Assembly: GCA_963815535.1 (NCBI GenBank) | Contig: CAWFGS010000005.1 | Span: forward strand, 33,497 to 97,496 | Direction of reading: 5' to 3' | Source of the DNA: CAWFGS01 sp963815535 | GTDB lineage: Bacteria; Pseudomonadota; Alphaproteobacteria; Sphingomonadales; Sphingomonadaceae | DNA length: 64,000 nt | Shown here: piece after piece, positions 48,658 to 58,052 of the stretch | Layout of the letters: every line of letters starts with the position of its first letter | How positions within the stretch are numbered: position 1 is the stretch's first letter | Made by a program: the position numbers and the translations under genes | Notes under the pieces: generated by a model | What the model saw: only the letters and a program-made list of their open reading frames with translations | Databases searched by the model: none | What the model was told of the DNA's origin: nothing

Positions 48658-49356
48658 TCAGGGCAGATCGAAGATCAGCAATTCGCTTCGGGTCGTTGCA
48701 GCGAAATCGAGCGTGAAGGGCCCATCCGCCTCGATCCCGTCGCCCGCCGTCAATTCTTCGCCCGATACGGTCAGCTTGCCCGCTACCAACTGAACGAAAG
48801 CGCCCCGGCCGCCGTCCACTTCGAACCGGGCCGTGTCGCCTTCTTCGAAATGGCGAAGATGAATGCGCGTATCGGAAAACAGCCGCACCGCCGTGGGGGA
48901 GGGGGCAGGACCGGCAATTTCCCAAAAATCCGCATGCGCGCGCGTACGGTCGATCTGCTTTTGTTCATATCCCGGCGAGTTGCCGGCGCGATCGGGTATG
49001 ATCCATATCTGCAGAAAATGCACCGGAGCGGTCGCCGACGCATTCATTTCCGAATGGGTGATGCCGGTCCCAGCGGACATGCGCTGAATATCGCCGGGTT
49101 CGATAATCGATCCGGTTCCCAACGAATCTTCGTGTTTCAACGCACCCGATATGACGTAGGTGACGATATCCATGTCGGAATGGGAATGGGGCGGAAAGCC
49201 GGCGCCAGGCACAACCCGATCTTCGTTCAGAACGCGCAGGTTGCGAAAGCCCATTCGATGGGGGTCGCGAAACTGGCCGAAGGAAAACGTATGCGCGGTG
49301 TCGAGCCAGCCCATTTTGCCGCCGCCGCGCTGGTCGCTTTTGTGCAATATCGCCAT
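48658..49356 (-). CDS. pirin family protein
   Basis: 232 residues from MAILHKSDQRGGG. The cupin metal-binding motif PPHSHSDMDIVTYVISGALKHEDSLG (His and Glu ligands) is followed by the bicupin second domain (AGKLTVSGEELTAGDGI). Other pirin markers are GWLDTAHTFSFGQFRDP and IQRMSAGTGITHSEMN. Pirins include quercetin-dioxygenase-like enzymes and redox-responsive regulators. A longer in-frame start exists upstream, but the family begins near the chosen ATG. Confidence 0.9.
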   Translation of the reverse strand: MAILHKSDQRGGGKMGWLDTAHTFSFGQFRDPHRMGFRNLRVLNEDRVVPGAGFPPHSHSDMDIVTYVISGALKHEDSLGTGSIIEPGDIQRMSAGTGITHSEMNASATAPVHFLQIWIIPDRAGNSPGYEQKQIDRTRAHADFWEIAGPAPSPTAVRLFSDTRIHLRHFEEGDTARFEVDGGRGAFVQLVAGKLTVSGEELTAGDGIEADGPFTLDFAATTRSELLIFDLP

Positions 49357-49568
49357 CGAACCATCATCCGTTGCTATTGTCGATGTTGTGTCTGTGCCAT
49401 GATCGCCCGCCTTTGCATATGGCAGCTCAAGATCGACGCGTTCCCGCAGTCCGACGAAGCGACGATGGGTACGCGAGAAGCGATTTATCCGCCGGTAACG
49501 CTGGCAATCGGTAACAAACTGTTTCAAAAACGCTGCGCGCCAATCCCGACATGGAAGAGAATTGCACT

Positions 49569-51731
49569 ATGCGTAAGATTTGCACTTTCGGCCTGATACT
49601 CGCCGCACTGCCCGCGGTGCCGGTTGCTGCGAAGGAAGGCATGTTCACGCCCGATCAGCTGCCGGAAATCGCCGACGATCTGCGCGCGGAAGGGCTGGAC
49701 ATTCCGGCGGAGCGATTGTCCGAACTGACCGAGTTTCCGATGGGCGCCGTCGTTTCGCTGGGCGGATGTTCGGCCAGCTTCGTGTCGGATGCGGGACTGG
49801 TGGTCACCAATCATCACTGCGCGCGCGGATCGGTGCAATACAATTCGACGGCAGAAAACAACTACCTGGAAAAAGGCTTTCTCGCGGCGAGCAAAGCGGA
49901 CGAATTGCCCGCTGCGCCCGGTTCGCGCATTTACGTGACGGTTGCGGATACCGATGTCACCGCCCGGATGCGCGCCGGGATCGATGCTTTGGGCGATGTG
50001 CAGCGTTACGACGCCGTGGAACAGCGCATGAAGGACATCGTCGCCGAGTGCGAGGCGGATGCAGGCTATCGCTGCCAGGTCGCCAGTTTTTACGAAGGCG
50101 CGCAGTATAAGCTGATCAAGCGTCTGGAAATCCGCGACGTCCGCCTCGCCTATGCGCCCGCCGACAGCATCGGCAAATATGGCGGCGATATCGACAACTG
50201 GCAGTGGCCGCGCCACACCGGCGATTTCGCGTTCTATCGCGCCTATGTCGCGCCGGACGGATCGGCTGCCGATTTTGCCGAGACCAACGTGCCCTACGCG
50301 CCGGAGCACCATCTGAAGGTCAGTGCGGCGGGGCTGGACGATGGCGATTTCGTGATGGCGGCAGGCTATCCGGGATCGACGTCGCGCTATGCCCGGCTGG
50401 ACGAGGTCGAAACGACGTTCGACTGGCGCTACCCCCTCAATGTCACGATCTACAACGACTGGATCGACACGATCGAGGCGACTGCGCCCGAAGGTTCCGA
50501 CGCGCGCGTGAAGTACGAAGCGCGGCTGGCGGGCCTGAACAACGTCGAAAAGAACCTGCGCGGCCAGATCGAGGGGGCACGGCGCGTCGGTCTGGTGGAC
50601 CGCCGCCGTCAGCGCGAGGCTGCACTGTCCGCATGGATCGCCGCCGATGCGACGCGTGCCCCCTATGGCAGTGCGCTGACGCAGCTCGACGCATTGACGC
50701 AGGAAGCGACCGCCGCTTCGCGCATGAACCTGTGGTACGGCCTGGCCAACAATTCGCAGATGCTGTCGGCGGCCAAGCGGCTCTATCGATTGTCGCACGA
50801 ACGCCGGATGCCCGATGCCGAACGCACGCCGGGCTATCAGGAACGCGATATGACGTTCTTCCGGCAAGGGCTGCAGGCGCTGGACCGGCGTTTCGATCCG
50901 GCAGTGGACAAGGCGGAATGGCTGCTGCTGATCGGCAAATACCTCGATCAGCCAGCCGCCACGCGCGTCGCGGCTTTCGATCGTGCGCTGGGTTTGGCGG
51001 GCAATGCCGACCGCGCGGTACTTTCCGACAAGCTCGACACCTATTACGCCGGAACCACGCTGGACGAGGTGGATGCGCGACTGGCGCTGATGGACGCGAC
51101 GCCGCAGCAGATCGAAGCGAGCAGCGATCCGTTCCTCAAACTGGCGGTCGCGCTGTATGCCTACGACCGCGAAATGGAGGCCGCATCGGACGAACGCGAA
51201 GGACGCGGCCTGTTGCTGCGCCCGCAATATATGCAGGCGATCACGGCGTGGCAGCGCGACAACGGCATCGTCACCTATCCCGACGCCAATTCCACCCTGC
51301 GCGTTACCTATGGCAAGGTGTTGGGCGGCAGCCCGCGCGACGGGCTGATGTACGCCCCGTTCACCACGTTGGAAGGCATTACCGAAAAGGATACGGGCGA
51401 AGAACCGTTCAACGCACCGCAAAGCCAACTCGCGGAGATCGCCGCGAAGGATTACGGTCCCTATGCACTCGACAGCATCGGATCGGTGCCGGTCAATTTC
51501 CTGACCGACCTCGACAGCACCGGCGGGAACAGCGGGTCTGCCACGCTCAACTCCAGGGCGGAACTGGTCGGCCTGCTGTTCGACGGCACGTTCGAAAGCG
51601 TCAATTCCGACTGGGATTTCGACCCGCGCACCACGCGCACCATTCATGTCGATACCCGGTACATGCTGTGGGTCATGGACAAGGTCGATGGGGCGCAGGT
51701 GCTGATCGATGAAATGGACATCGTGCGCTGA
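49569..51731 (+). CDS. S46-family dipeptidyl peptidase (DPP7-type)
   Basis: 720 residues with a signal peptide (1-21, ending VPVAAK), so periplasmic or secreted. The chymotrypsin-fold His lies in LVVTNHHCARGSVQYNS (about residues 82-83). The Ser is in DSTGGNSGSATLN (about residue 655). The Gly at about residue 673, in GLLFDGTFES, is at the position that in Porphyromonas DPP7 is Gly (hydrophobic P1) and in DPP11 is Arg (acidic P1). A preference for hydrophobic residues is therefore inferred. GGAAGAG precedes the ATG by nine bases. It likely releases dipeptides from exogenous peptides. Confidence 0.9.
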   Translation: MRKICTFGLILAALPAVPVAAKEGMFTPDQLPEIADDLRAEGLDIPAERLSELTEFPMGAVVSLGGCSASFVSDAGLVVTNHHCARGSVQYNSTAENNYLEKGFLAASKADELPAAPGSRIYVTVADTDVTARMRAGIDALGDVQRYDAVEQRMKDIVAECEADAGYRCQVASFYEGAQYKLIKRLEIRDVRLAYAPADSIGKYGGDIDNWQWPRHTGDFAFYRAYVAPDGSAADFAETNVPYAPEHHLKVSAAGLDDGDFVMAAGYPGSTSRYARLDEVETTFDWRYPLNVTIYNDWIDTIEATAPEGSDARVKYEARLAGLNNVEKNLRGQIEGARRVGLVDRRRQREAALSAWIAADATRAPYGSALTQLDALTQEATAASRMNLWYGLANNSQMLSAAKRLYRLSHERRMPDAERTPGYQERDMTFFRQGLQALDRRFDPAVDKAEWLLLIGKYLDQPAATRVAAFDRALGLAGNADRAVLSDKLDTYYAGTTLDEVDARLALMDATPQQIEASSDPFLKLAVALYAYDREMEAASDEREGRGLLLRPQYMQAITAWQRDNGIVTYPDANSTLRVTYGKVLGGSPRDGLMYAPFTTLEGITEKDTGEEPFNAPQSQLAEIAAKDYGPYALDSIGSVPVNFLTDLDSTGGNSGSATLNSRAELVGLLFDGTFESVNSDWDFDPRTTRTIHVDTRYMLWVMDKVDGAQVLIDEMDIVR

Positions 51732-51826
51732 TAGTGGCGCTGGCGTGACGATCGGATCGCGAGATACGGTGGTCATGGCGGTCATGCTTGTCGACACGAT
51801 CGATGTAGGGCGGGTATAACGTCGCG

Positions 51827-52240
51827 ATGAACCGCAGGTTTTGCCTCCTGACGAATTTCCGCATGACGGCATTGGTCGCCATGACGCTGGCCCTGTTTAT
51901 GAAGGCGGTGTTGCCGGCGGGGGTCATGCTGGAACGGGACACCGAAACGCGCTTCATCACCGCGCAATTGTGCACGGGCACTGCGTCGGCACGCACGATC
52001 ACGATCGATGTCGGCTCCACCCCCGATCGGTCCGAACCGGCGCCGCCTATGGACGAGGGCGTTTGCGCGTTCGCCCTCGCATCCGCCTCCTCTGCGACGA
52101 TCGAACCGCCTGCGCGTTTCGAAGCGGTCTGGCAGGCTGCGGACATACCGGCGGGCGACAGCCGCACGGCTCTGGCCGGCATTCGCTTGCCTGCGGCGAA
52201 CCCACCGACGACGGGACCGCCAGCGACCGACCTGATCTGA
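51827..52240 (+). CDS. DUF2946-like small exported protein
   Basis: 137 residues. A hydrophobic N-terminal segment (about 10-33, MTALVAMTLALFMKAVLPAG) matches DUF2946 proteins, which often lie beside copper or siderophore TonB receptors. A Cys in TAQLCTGTAS and a second in EGVCAFALAS might bind metal or form a disulfide. The C-terminus is Pro/Thr-rich. The function is unknown. The siderophore receptor starts 82 bases downstream on the same strand. Confidence 0.65.
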   Translation: MNRRFCLLTNFRMTALVAMTLALFMKAVLPAGVMLERDTETRFITAQLCTGTASARTITIDVGSTPDRSEPAPPMDEGVCAFALASASSATIEPPARFEAVWQAADIPAGDSRTALAGIRLPAANPPTTGPPATDLI

Positions 52241-52322
52241 CGCCCCTCGATATGCGTGCTGTTGCGCGCAGAATTGCGGCGTCATTGCGAATGTCAGTCC
52301 GACCTTTCCCAGGAATACCCCC

Positions 52323-54447
52323 ATGCTCCGCATTTCTTTCGCCGCCGCCATCGCGGCGGTCGCCATCGCGCCTGTCACATCGGTAGCGCCAACCCCCGAA
52401 CAAACCCCTTGGCCCTCCCAACAAGCCGTCACCGATGACGGCCCGCAACGCTGGACGCCCGACATCGTCGTGACCGGCGATCGAAATCGTTACGCCATCG
52501 ACGGCGCAGATACGTTGCGAACGCCCGTGCCCATCCAGAACACGCCCCAATCGGTGCAAGTGTTGACTCGCCAATTGCTCGACGATCAGGAGGTGCTGAC
52601 TTTGGACGAGGCGTTGGTCAACGTATCGGGCGTCGTGCCGTCGCTGCCTTCCGAGCTCGTGCTCGCCAATCCGGTGGTGCGCGGGTTCGAGGCGGAGATC
52701 TTCATCGACGGGCTGATCGGATATGGCGACACAGCCGTCGGCGATCCGGGTTCGCTGTGGCAGGTGGAGCGGGTGGAAGTGGCCAAGGGGCCGACCTCCA
52801 CCCTTTATGGCGGGGGGACCGGTGCGCCCGTCGGCGGTCTGATCAACCTGGTTTCCAAATCGCCGCAGTTCGACAACGCTTTCGCTGCGCGCTTGCGTGG
52901 TGGCAGCTTCGACAATTACTCCGCCGCCGCCGACGCGAATGTCGCGATGAGCGACACGCTTGCCGTCCGCCTGATCGCAGAAGCGCAGATCTTCGGCGAC
53001 AATATCGATGTCGTGGACGGCACGCGCATACTGGCCGCGCCATCCGTTCGCCTATCCCCCGGCACTGAGACCGATATCGTCGGGCGGTTCACCTACAGCC
53101 GGATCGAACAGCTGGAATATGTCGGTTTGCCCGCATTCCTGCGCGACGATCCTGCCGTGGAACGCGATCGGTTCACTGGCGCAACGAATGCGACCCGACA
53201 CCACGGTCGAAAACCGTATTTACGACCTGGCGATAACGCAACGCCTGTCCGATGCGGTTGCCGCCAATGTCAAATTGCGCCGGTACGAAAGCGAATTCGA
53301 CGAATTCGGCACGTCGCCCTTCTTCGCGTTCTTCCCTTGCGATGGCACCGTGTGCCCCGTGCTCGGCAGCGTACTGACCGCCGATGTCGGCGAATGGACC
53401 GTCGATGGTTCGCTGACCGCCGAATTTGCGACCGGCGGGATCGATCATGTTCTGTTGGGCGGGGTGCAATATGATCGCACGCTCTACGATGCCGGTATCG
53501 GGTCCGACTTCATCAACATCACCGCTTTCGATTACGCGGACCCGCTCAGCGATGCCGATTACGTGCTGCCCGCCATCACCGGCACGGCGCGCAACCGGTA
53601 TCGCACGCTGGGCGCGTATGTTCAGGATCAAGTGACCATCGCCGATCGGCTGCATATTCTGGCCAGCCTGCGGTACAGCCGTTTGCAATTGGCCGAATTG
53701 GAAGGCGGCGCGGGGATTGATCGAACCTACCACGAATGGGATCCGCGCATCGGCGTCAGTTTCGCATTGTCGGAAGGGGTCTATCTGTTCGCAGGCTACG
53801 CCACCGGGTCGCGGCTGTCGATTTTCTTCAACGGGGCGGAGGCACCCGTGCCCGAACGATCGGAAAGCTATGAGGCGGGCGTCAAGCTGGCGCTCGCCGA
53901 TATCGGCCTGTCGGGCACGTTGGCGGCTTTCCAGATTAATCGGACCAATGTGCCGACGCCCGATCCCGGCAACCTTTTCACTTCCATCCAGACCGGCGAA
54001 CAGCGCGGCCGGGGGGTGGAGCTGGACGCAATCTACGAACCGTCGCGTGCTCTCTCCGTCCTCCTTAACTATGCCTATACCGATGCGGAAATTACCGCCG
54101 ATACTGTAATACCGATCGGCGACAGCTTGCCCCGCGTGCCCGAACATCGCGGACGACTGGCGTTGCGCTATCGCATGGCGGGCGGTGCGCTGGACGGTTT
54201 GGAGTTGGGCGGCGGCGTCACATATTCCGGCGAGGCTGCGATCGCCCTGCCGAATGCGGCGCGCACCGGGGACTACCTGATCGGCGATTTTCAGGCGAGC
54301 TACCCCATCGATGCCATGCGGATCGGCCTGCGCGTCGACAATGTGACGAACGCCGATTATTTCCTGCCCTACCAGTATTTCGCGCAGGACGTGGTGCGGC
54401 CGGGCAATCCCCGTTCCGCCTTCGTCACGCTATCGTTCGATCTGTAA
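52323..54447 (+). pseudogene. TonB-dependent siderophore receptor, frameshifted
   Basis: About 707 residues after removing one base near 53185. Signal peptide (about 1-23), TonB box region (DIVVTGDRNRYAIDGADT), the siderophore-receptor plug TPVPIQNTPQSVQVLTRQLL, and VERVEVAKGPTSTLYGGGTGAPVGGLINLVSK. After the break the barrel resumes at TVENRIYDLAITQRLSDAV and ends in the C-terminal strand PRSAFVTLSFDL. The siderophore is not identifiable. It forms a probable operon with the DUF2946 protein upstream and the DJ-1 protein 10 bases downstream. Confidence 0.9.
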
Positions 54448-54457
54448 GGAACCTATC

Positions 54458-55330
54458 ATGACCGACACTTCCCGCCGATCCATGCTGCAGGGCTTCGGCT
54501 CCGCAGCTCTTCTCGCGCCATTTCTGGCCGTCGAACAGGCGATGGCCGCTCATGGATTGACATCCATGCAGGCGCATACCGGCCCCGATATGTCGCCCGA
54601 AGAAATGATGGCGCTGCATCGAAAGCAGATGACCGATCTGGTCGGCGACGATCTCTACCGCGAAGAAGAGGTGGCGATGCTGGTTTATCCCGGTTTCACC
54701 GCTCTCGATTTGGTCGGCCCCCATTACTTTTTCGCCTGTATGTTCGGCGCGAAAGTGCATCTGGTGACGACGCAAGGCGATCTGGCGCCGGTCGCATCCG
54801 ACCTCGGCCTCGCCATCGCGCCGACCGTTCGCATGGCCGACGTCCCCGCCGATCTCGACGTGCTTTTCATTCCCGGCGGAACACGCGGCACGCTCGACAT
54901 CATGCGCCGCGCAGATGTGATGGGCTGGGTCGATGACCGTGCCGCGCGTGCGCGGTTCGTCACCGCCGTGTGTACGGGATCGATGGTGCTGGCGAAGGCG
55001 GGTCTGCTCACGGGAAAACGCGCGACATCGCATTGGGCGACCCGTCCTGCCTTGTCCGCATTCGGCGCGATACCTGTGGACGAACGTGTGGTGACCGATG
55101 GCAATGTGGTGACCGGCGCGGGCGTATCGGCGGGCATCGATTACGCCATTGCGCTGGTCGAACAATTGCGCGGTCGCAATTATGCCGAGGCATTGGTGCT
55201 GCAAGCGGAATACGCGCCGCAGCCGCCGATCGATGCGGGCACATTGGAAACCGCCAGCGCACCGGTCCGCGAAATGGCGCAGACCATGTTCGCGCCGACC
55301 GTGCGGGAGTTTGCAGCACTGGCAAGGTAG
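54458..55330 (+). CDS. DJ-1/PfpI family protein, exported form (isonitrile hydratase-like)
   Basis: 290 residues. The N-terminus (DTSRRSMLQGFGSAALLAPF) has a twin-Arg, so Tat export is likely. The DJ-1 core: EVAMLVYPGFTALDLVGP, then VDVLFIPGG-like LDVLFIPGGTRGTLD, and the nucleophile elbow FVTAVCTGSMVLAKAGLL with the reactive Cys (about residue 172). This pattern matches the isonitrile hydratase/AraC-type DJ-1 branch without a helix-turn-helix domain. The role is unknown; the gene sits 10 bases after the siderophore receptor. Confidence 0.85.
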   Translation: MTDTSRRSMLQGFGSAALLAPFLAVEQAMAAHGLTSMQAHTGPDMSPEEMMALHRKQMTDLVGDDLYREEEVAMLVYPGFTALDLVGPHYFFACMFGAKVHLVTTQGDLAPVASDLGLAIAPTVRMADVPADLDVLFIPGGTRGTLDIMRRADVMGWVDDRAARARFVTAVCTGSMVLAKAGLLTGKRATSHWATRPALSAFGAIPVDERVVTDGNVVTGAGVSAGIDYAIALVEQLRGRNYAEALVLQAEYAPQPPIDAGTLETASAPVREMAQTMFAPTVREFAALAR

Positions 55331-55413
55331 GAAAGCGCGAAACCGGACAGCGACCGGAAGGGCTGGTTCACGCCATCTACGGTACGACGGCGCATACCAA
55401 AACCATTCCTAAA

Positions 55414-55434
55414 TGGCGGAGACGGAGGGGATTC
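55414..55434 (-). other. tRNA-Ser 3'-end fragment, candidate attachment site
   Basis: On the minus strand this reads GAATCCCCTCCGTCTCCGCCA: the last T-loop, acceptor stem and CCA of an alphaproteobacterial tRNA-Ser. No complete tRNA is attached: the sequence beyond the T-loop does not fold. An isolated tRNA 3' end is the usual product of tyrosine-recombinase integration into a tRNA gene. It lies exactly where the base composition changes to AT-rich. No integrase gene remains nearby. Confidence 0.6.
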
Positions 55435-55599
55435 ATTCTCCGCAGGTAAGCCTTTGATTTATAGTATTTTCCGCAGATTTCGGAGGGACTTATGCCCCTA
55501 TTTGTACCCCGATTATAGACCGCACTCGGCGGTGTGATTTGAAGCTATCGGCCGCTTCATACCTGTCGGCTTTTTTCCCATGAACTTTTTTGAGGTAAG

Positions 55600-55668
55600 G
55601 AACGTCCGCTTTGCGCCCCAACATCGGACACCTAGGAGTTCGCCACTGGTGCGTAAAAGCGGACGTTC
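55600..55668. repeat. REP-like inverted repeat (13-base arms)
   Basis: The arms GAACGTCCGCTTT (55600-55612) and AAAGCGGACGTTC (55656-55668) are perfect inverses separated by 43 bases. Similar AACGTCCGCTTT / AAAGCGGACGTT sequences are, as I recall, widespread between genes in sphingomonad genomes, so this may be an interspersed REP-type element. It does not look like an intrinsic terminator. Confidence 0.55.
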
Positions 55669-55847
55669 ATCCATGATTTGCCTGACGGCGCGCATACGCA
55701 CAAATGTCGGTCAATGAAGAGTTACTACAAGTTGCCCGAAAGGTGGTATCACTATAGTTTTACGTTTCGACGCCTATGATTTAAAAATTAGAACACTTCA
55801 ATTTTTTACAAAATGTAGAATACTATGTTTTTGTTAGCCTTTTCAAA

Positions 55848-56975
55848 TCAATCGAGTTCTTTGGTCACAACATGGACTGGACGAGCGAACGCAAGCACCG
55901 TTATCCCTACCATCGCAGAAATGAGCGAGCCTGCAATAACTCCCATCTTGACGCCGTCCATTTGAGCCGGATCAACAATCGTAAGACCGCCGATGAACAA
56001 GCTCATCGTAAAGCCTATTCCGGCGAAGCTCGACAGGCCATAGTGCTGCAAATACGAAACACCCTCAGCCATGTCCGCGTTGCCACTCTTCAACGCAAGG
56101 ACGCACGCGCAGAGGATACCCAGCTGTTTTCGACGACAAGCCCGGCGGCGATGCCAGGTGACAACGGCGCTAATAACGCATCAAGACCAACGCTAGCGAA
56201 CGATACCCCGGCATTTGCAAAAGCGAAGATCGGCAGAACAACGACAGCAATCCAGGGGTGCAACCTGTGTTCGAGGGTTGCGAGTGGCATGAACGCCGGA
56301 CTTAAGCACGAATACTCACAGCACTAGCGCGACAAGCGCATAGGGCTATATCTGCGCCACGTCCGACCGGTTGAGCAGCCACAGGGTGCCAAGCGGCAAC
56401 ATTGTCAGCGCCATCATATCCAGCTTCAACTCTGCTGTGTAGAACACGGCAATGATCGTGATTGCGCCGATATCGTCGATGATCGCAACCGCCAGAAGAG
56501 CGCTTTCAGCGCCACAGGTGCCTTGTTGCCGGGTAGCGCGAGCATCCCCAAAGCAAAGATGATATCCGTCGCCGCCGGGATCGCCCAACCATCGAGGTTG
56601 GCCGGCGTGTTCTAGTCGATCGCGACGAAGATCAATGCGGGCACGGCCATGCCGCCAATTGCCGCGTATATGCGTAAGGCAGCCTGCTACCAGTTTTGCA
56701 ATTGCCCGGTCACGACCTCGCGTTTGACTTTCAGTCCGATCAGAAAAAAGAACAGCGCCATCAGTCCGTCGTTGATCCATAGCAGCAGCGGTTTATCGAT
56801 GGCGAAAGTATTTGGCCCAACCTTCAAGGGCTAGGCCAACACCGATAGGCAGAAATCGGCGCCCCTTGCTTTGGCTCAAATCATGGCGAGCACGGCCGAC
56901 AGGATCAGCGCAATTCCGCCCGCAGCCTCTTTGCTGATAAATCGCGAAGCATGGGTGTGCCAACTGCAGGTCTGG
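55848..56975 (-). pseudogene. nhaA: Na+/H+ antiporter NhaA, decayed
   Basis: A nearly complete NhaA can be traced: FISKEAAGGIALILSAVLAMI at the start, LLLWINDGLMALFF, GLKVKREVVTGQLQNW, GWAIPAATDI, IIDDIGAITIIAVFYTAELK, EHRLHPWIAVVVLPIFAFANAGVSF and SFAGIGFTMSLFIGGL at the end. It is broken by several stop codons (after AMI, after QNW, after FVAID, after DVAQI), by at least one single-base deletion (after GLVV), and by loss of roughly 20-25 residues between VHAT and TLEHR. These are typical signs of a genuine pseudogene. It would have exported Na+ in exchange for H+. Confidence 0.85.
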
Positions 56976-57106
56976 ATTGGGACAAGCCATGACGAATAGA
57001 CTGGAGCGTATTGGAGGGTAAAATCCGGGATAAATAGTCAACCCGCTCAATCCAGATCCGATTAGATAAAGCCTTGCAGACGTTAAACGCCTAACAGCTG
57101 TCCTTC

Positions 57107-57958
57107 ATGGACCAGTATCAAGCTAGCAGATCCCTTCGTTCCCGCGTGCGATCATTCGTGGAAACGCCCAGGTTCGAACAGGTCGTGATTGCGGTGATCG
57201 TCACCAACGCGATAGGCCTGGGTCTCGAAACATTCCCGGCGGTGATGGCTCGGTTCGGTGGCGTCATCACGCTGCTCGATCGTGTCGCATTGAGCATCTT
57301 CGTGCTGGAACTCGGGCTCAAGCTGTTCGCCTACCGCGCGGGCTTTTTCCGCAATGGCTGGAATGTCTTCGACTTTGTGATCGTAAGCGTAGCGTTGGTC
57401 CCTGCTTCGCAGCAGTTTTCGGTATTGCGCGCGCTGCGTGTTTTACGGGCACTTAGATTGGTGTCCGCGATCCCCAGCATGCGCAAAGTGATCGTGGGGC
57501 TGTTCAGTGCGATCCCAAGCATCGGAACGGTCATCGTCATGCTGTTGCTGCTGTTCTACATCAGCGCCGTAATGGCGACGAAGCTGTTCGGGGCGACCTT
57601 TCCGGAATGGTTCGGCACGCTGGGTTCGTCCTTTTACTCGTTGTTCCAGATCATGACGCTGGAAAGCTGGTCGATGGGGATCGTGCGCCCGGTTATGGAG
57701 GAATACCCTTACGCGTGGGCGTTTTTCGTACCCTTCATCATGCTCACAAGCTTTATCGTGCTGAACCTGTTTATTGGTGTCATCGTCAACGCCATGTCGG
57801 AAGCAACCGATGAGGAAGCGCATGACGAACGGGACTTGATTTTGCGCGAACTGAAGGCCCTTGGGAACGAAGTGCGCCGATTGCGCGAAGCTTCCGAACA
57901 AGACCGTGATCGCCCTAAACGGTCAGAGCATTCACAGAACGACGCACCCCTGCAATAG
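57107..57958 (+). CDS. bacterial voltage-gated sodium channel (BacNav)
   Basis: 283 residues with six membrane segments. S1 lies near residues 25-40, S2 60-76, S3 86-99. S4 has Arg at every third position (R108, R111, R114, R117 in VLRALRVLRALR). S5 is near 137-158, then the pore helix and the selectivity filter TLESWSM (184-190), and S6 near 205-228 (IMLTSFIVLNLFIGVIVNAM). A charged C-terminal coiled coil follows (about 236-262). The filter is the same as I recall for the NavMs channel, which strongly supports Na+ selectivity. Homotetramers form the channel. Its physiological role in alphaproteobacteria is not established; it may serve in pH or motility responses. Confidence 0.93.
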   Translation: MDQYQASRSLRSRVRSFVETPRFEQVVIAVIVTNAIGLGLETFPAVMARFGGVITLLDRVALSIFVLELGLKLFAYRAGFFRNGWNVFDFVIVSVALVPASQQFSVLRALRVLRALRLVSAIPSMRKVIVGLFSAIPSIGTVIVMLLLLFYISAVMATKLFGATFPEWFGTLGSSFYSLFQIMTLESWSMGIVRPVMEEYPYAWAFFVPFIMLTSFIVLNLFIGVIVNAMSEATDEEAHDERDLILRELKALGNEVRRLREASEQDRDRPKRSEHSQNDAPLQ

Positions 57959-58052
57959 ACCTTTTTGTATTTGTCATGCAGGTTAATACGAGACCAAAGC
58001 CAGATCTTGTCCGCACGATAGCGGCGACACAACCCAAACTGGAGCGATGTAC

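Larger units (their letters stand above)
55331..55847. other. 517-base non-coding junction region
   Basis: No gene is supported here. The region holds the tRNA-Ser fragment, an eight-codon frame with a perfect GGAGG site (55492-55518), a 13-base inverted repeat, and a very AT-rich stretch (about 55740-55840) before the nhaA remnant. Composition differs sharply from the sequence to the left. Confidence 0.6.

Noticed and set aside
49524..51872. A 782-codon minus-strand frame opposite the S46 peptidase
   Set aside because: Shadow of a gene with intact signal peptide and catalytic motifs; no recognisable domains.
7739..54447. Programmed +1 ribosomal frameshifting as a shared system
   Set aside because: No common slippery codon, stop codon context or Shine-Dalgarno-like stimulator at the sites, and several genes need up to seven shifts; insertion error explains it better.
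55600..55668. A CRISPR repeat pair
   Set aside because: Only one inverted pair, no direct repeats and no cas genes.
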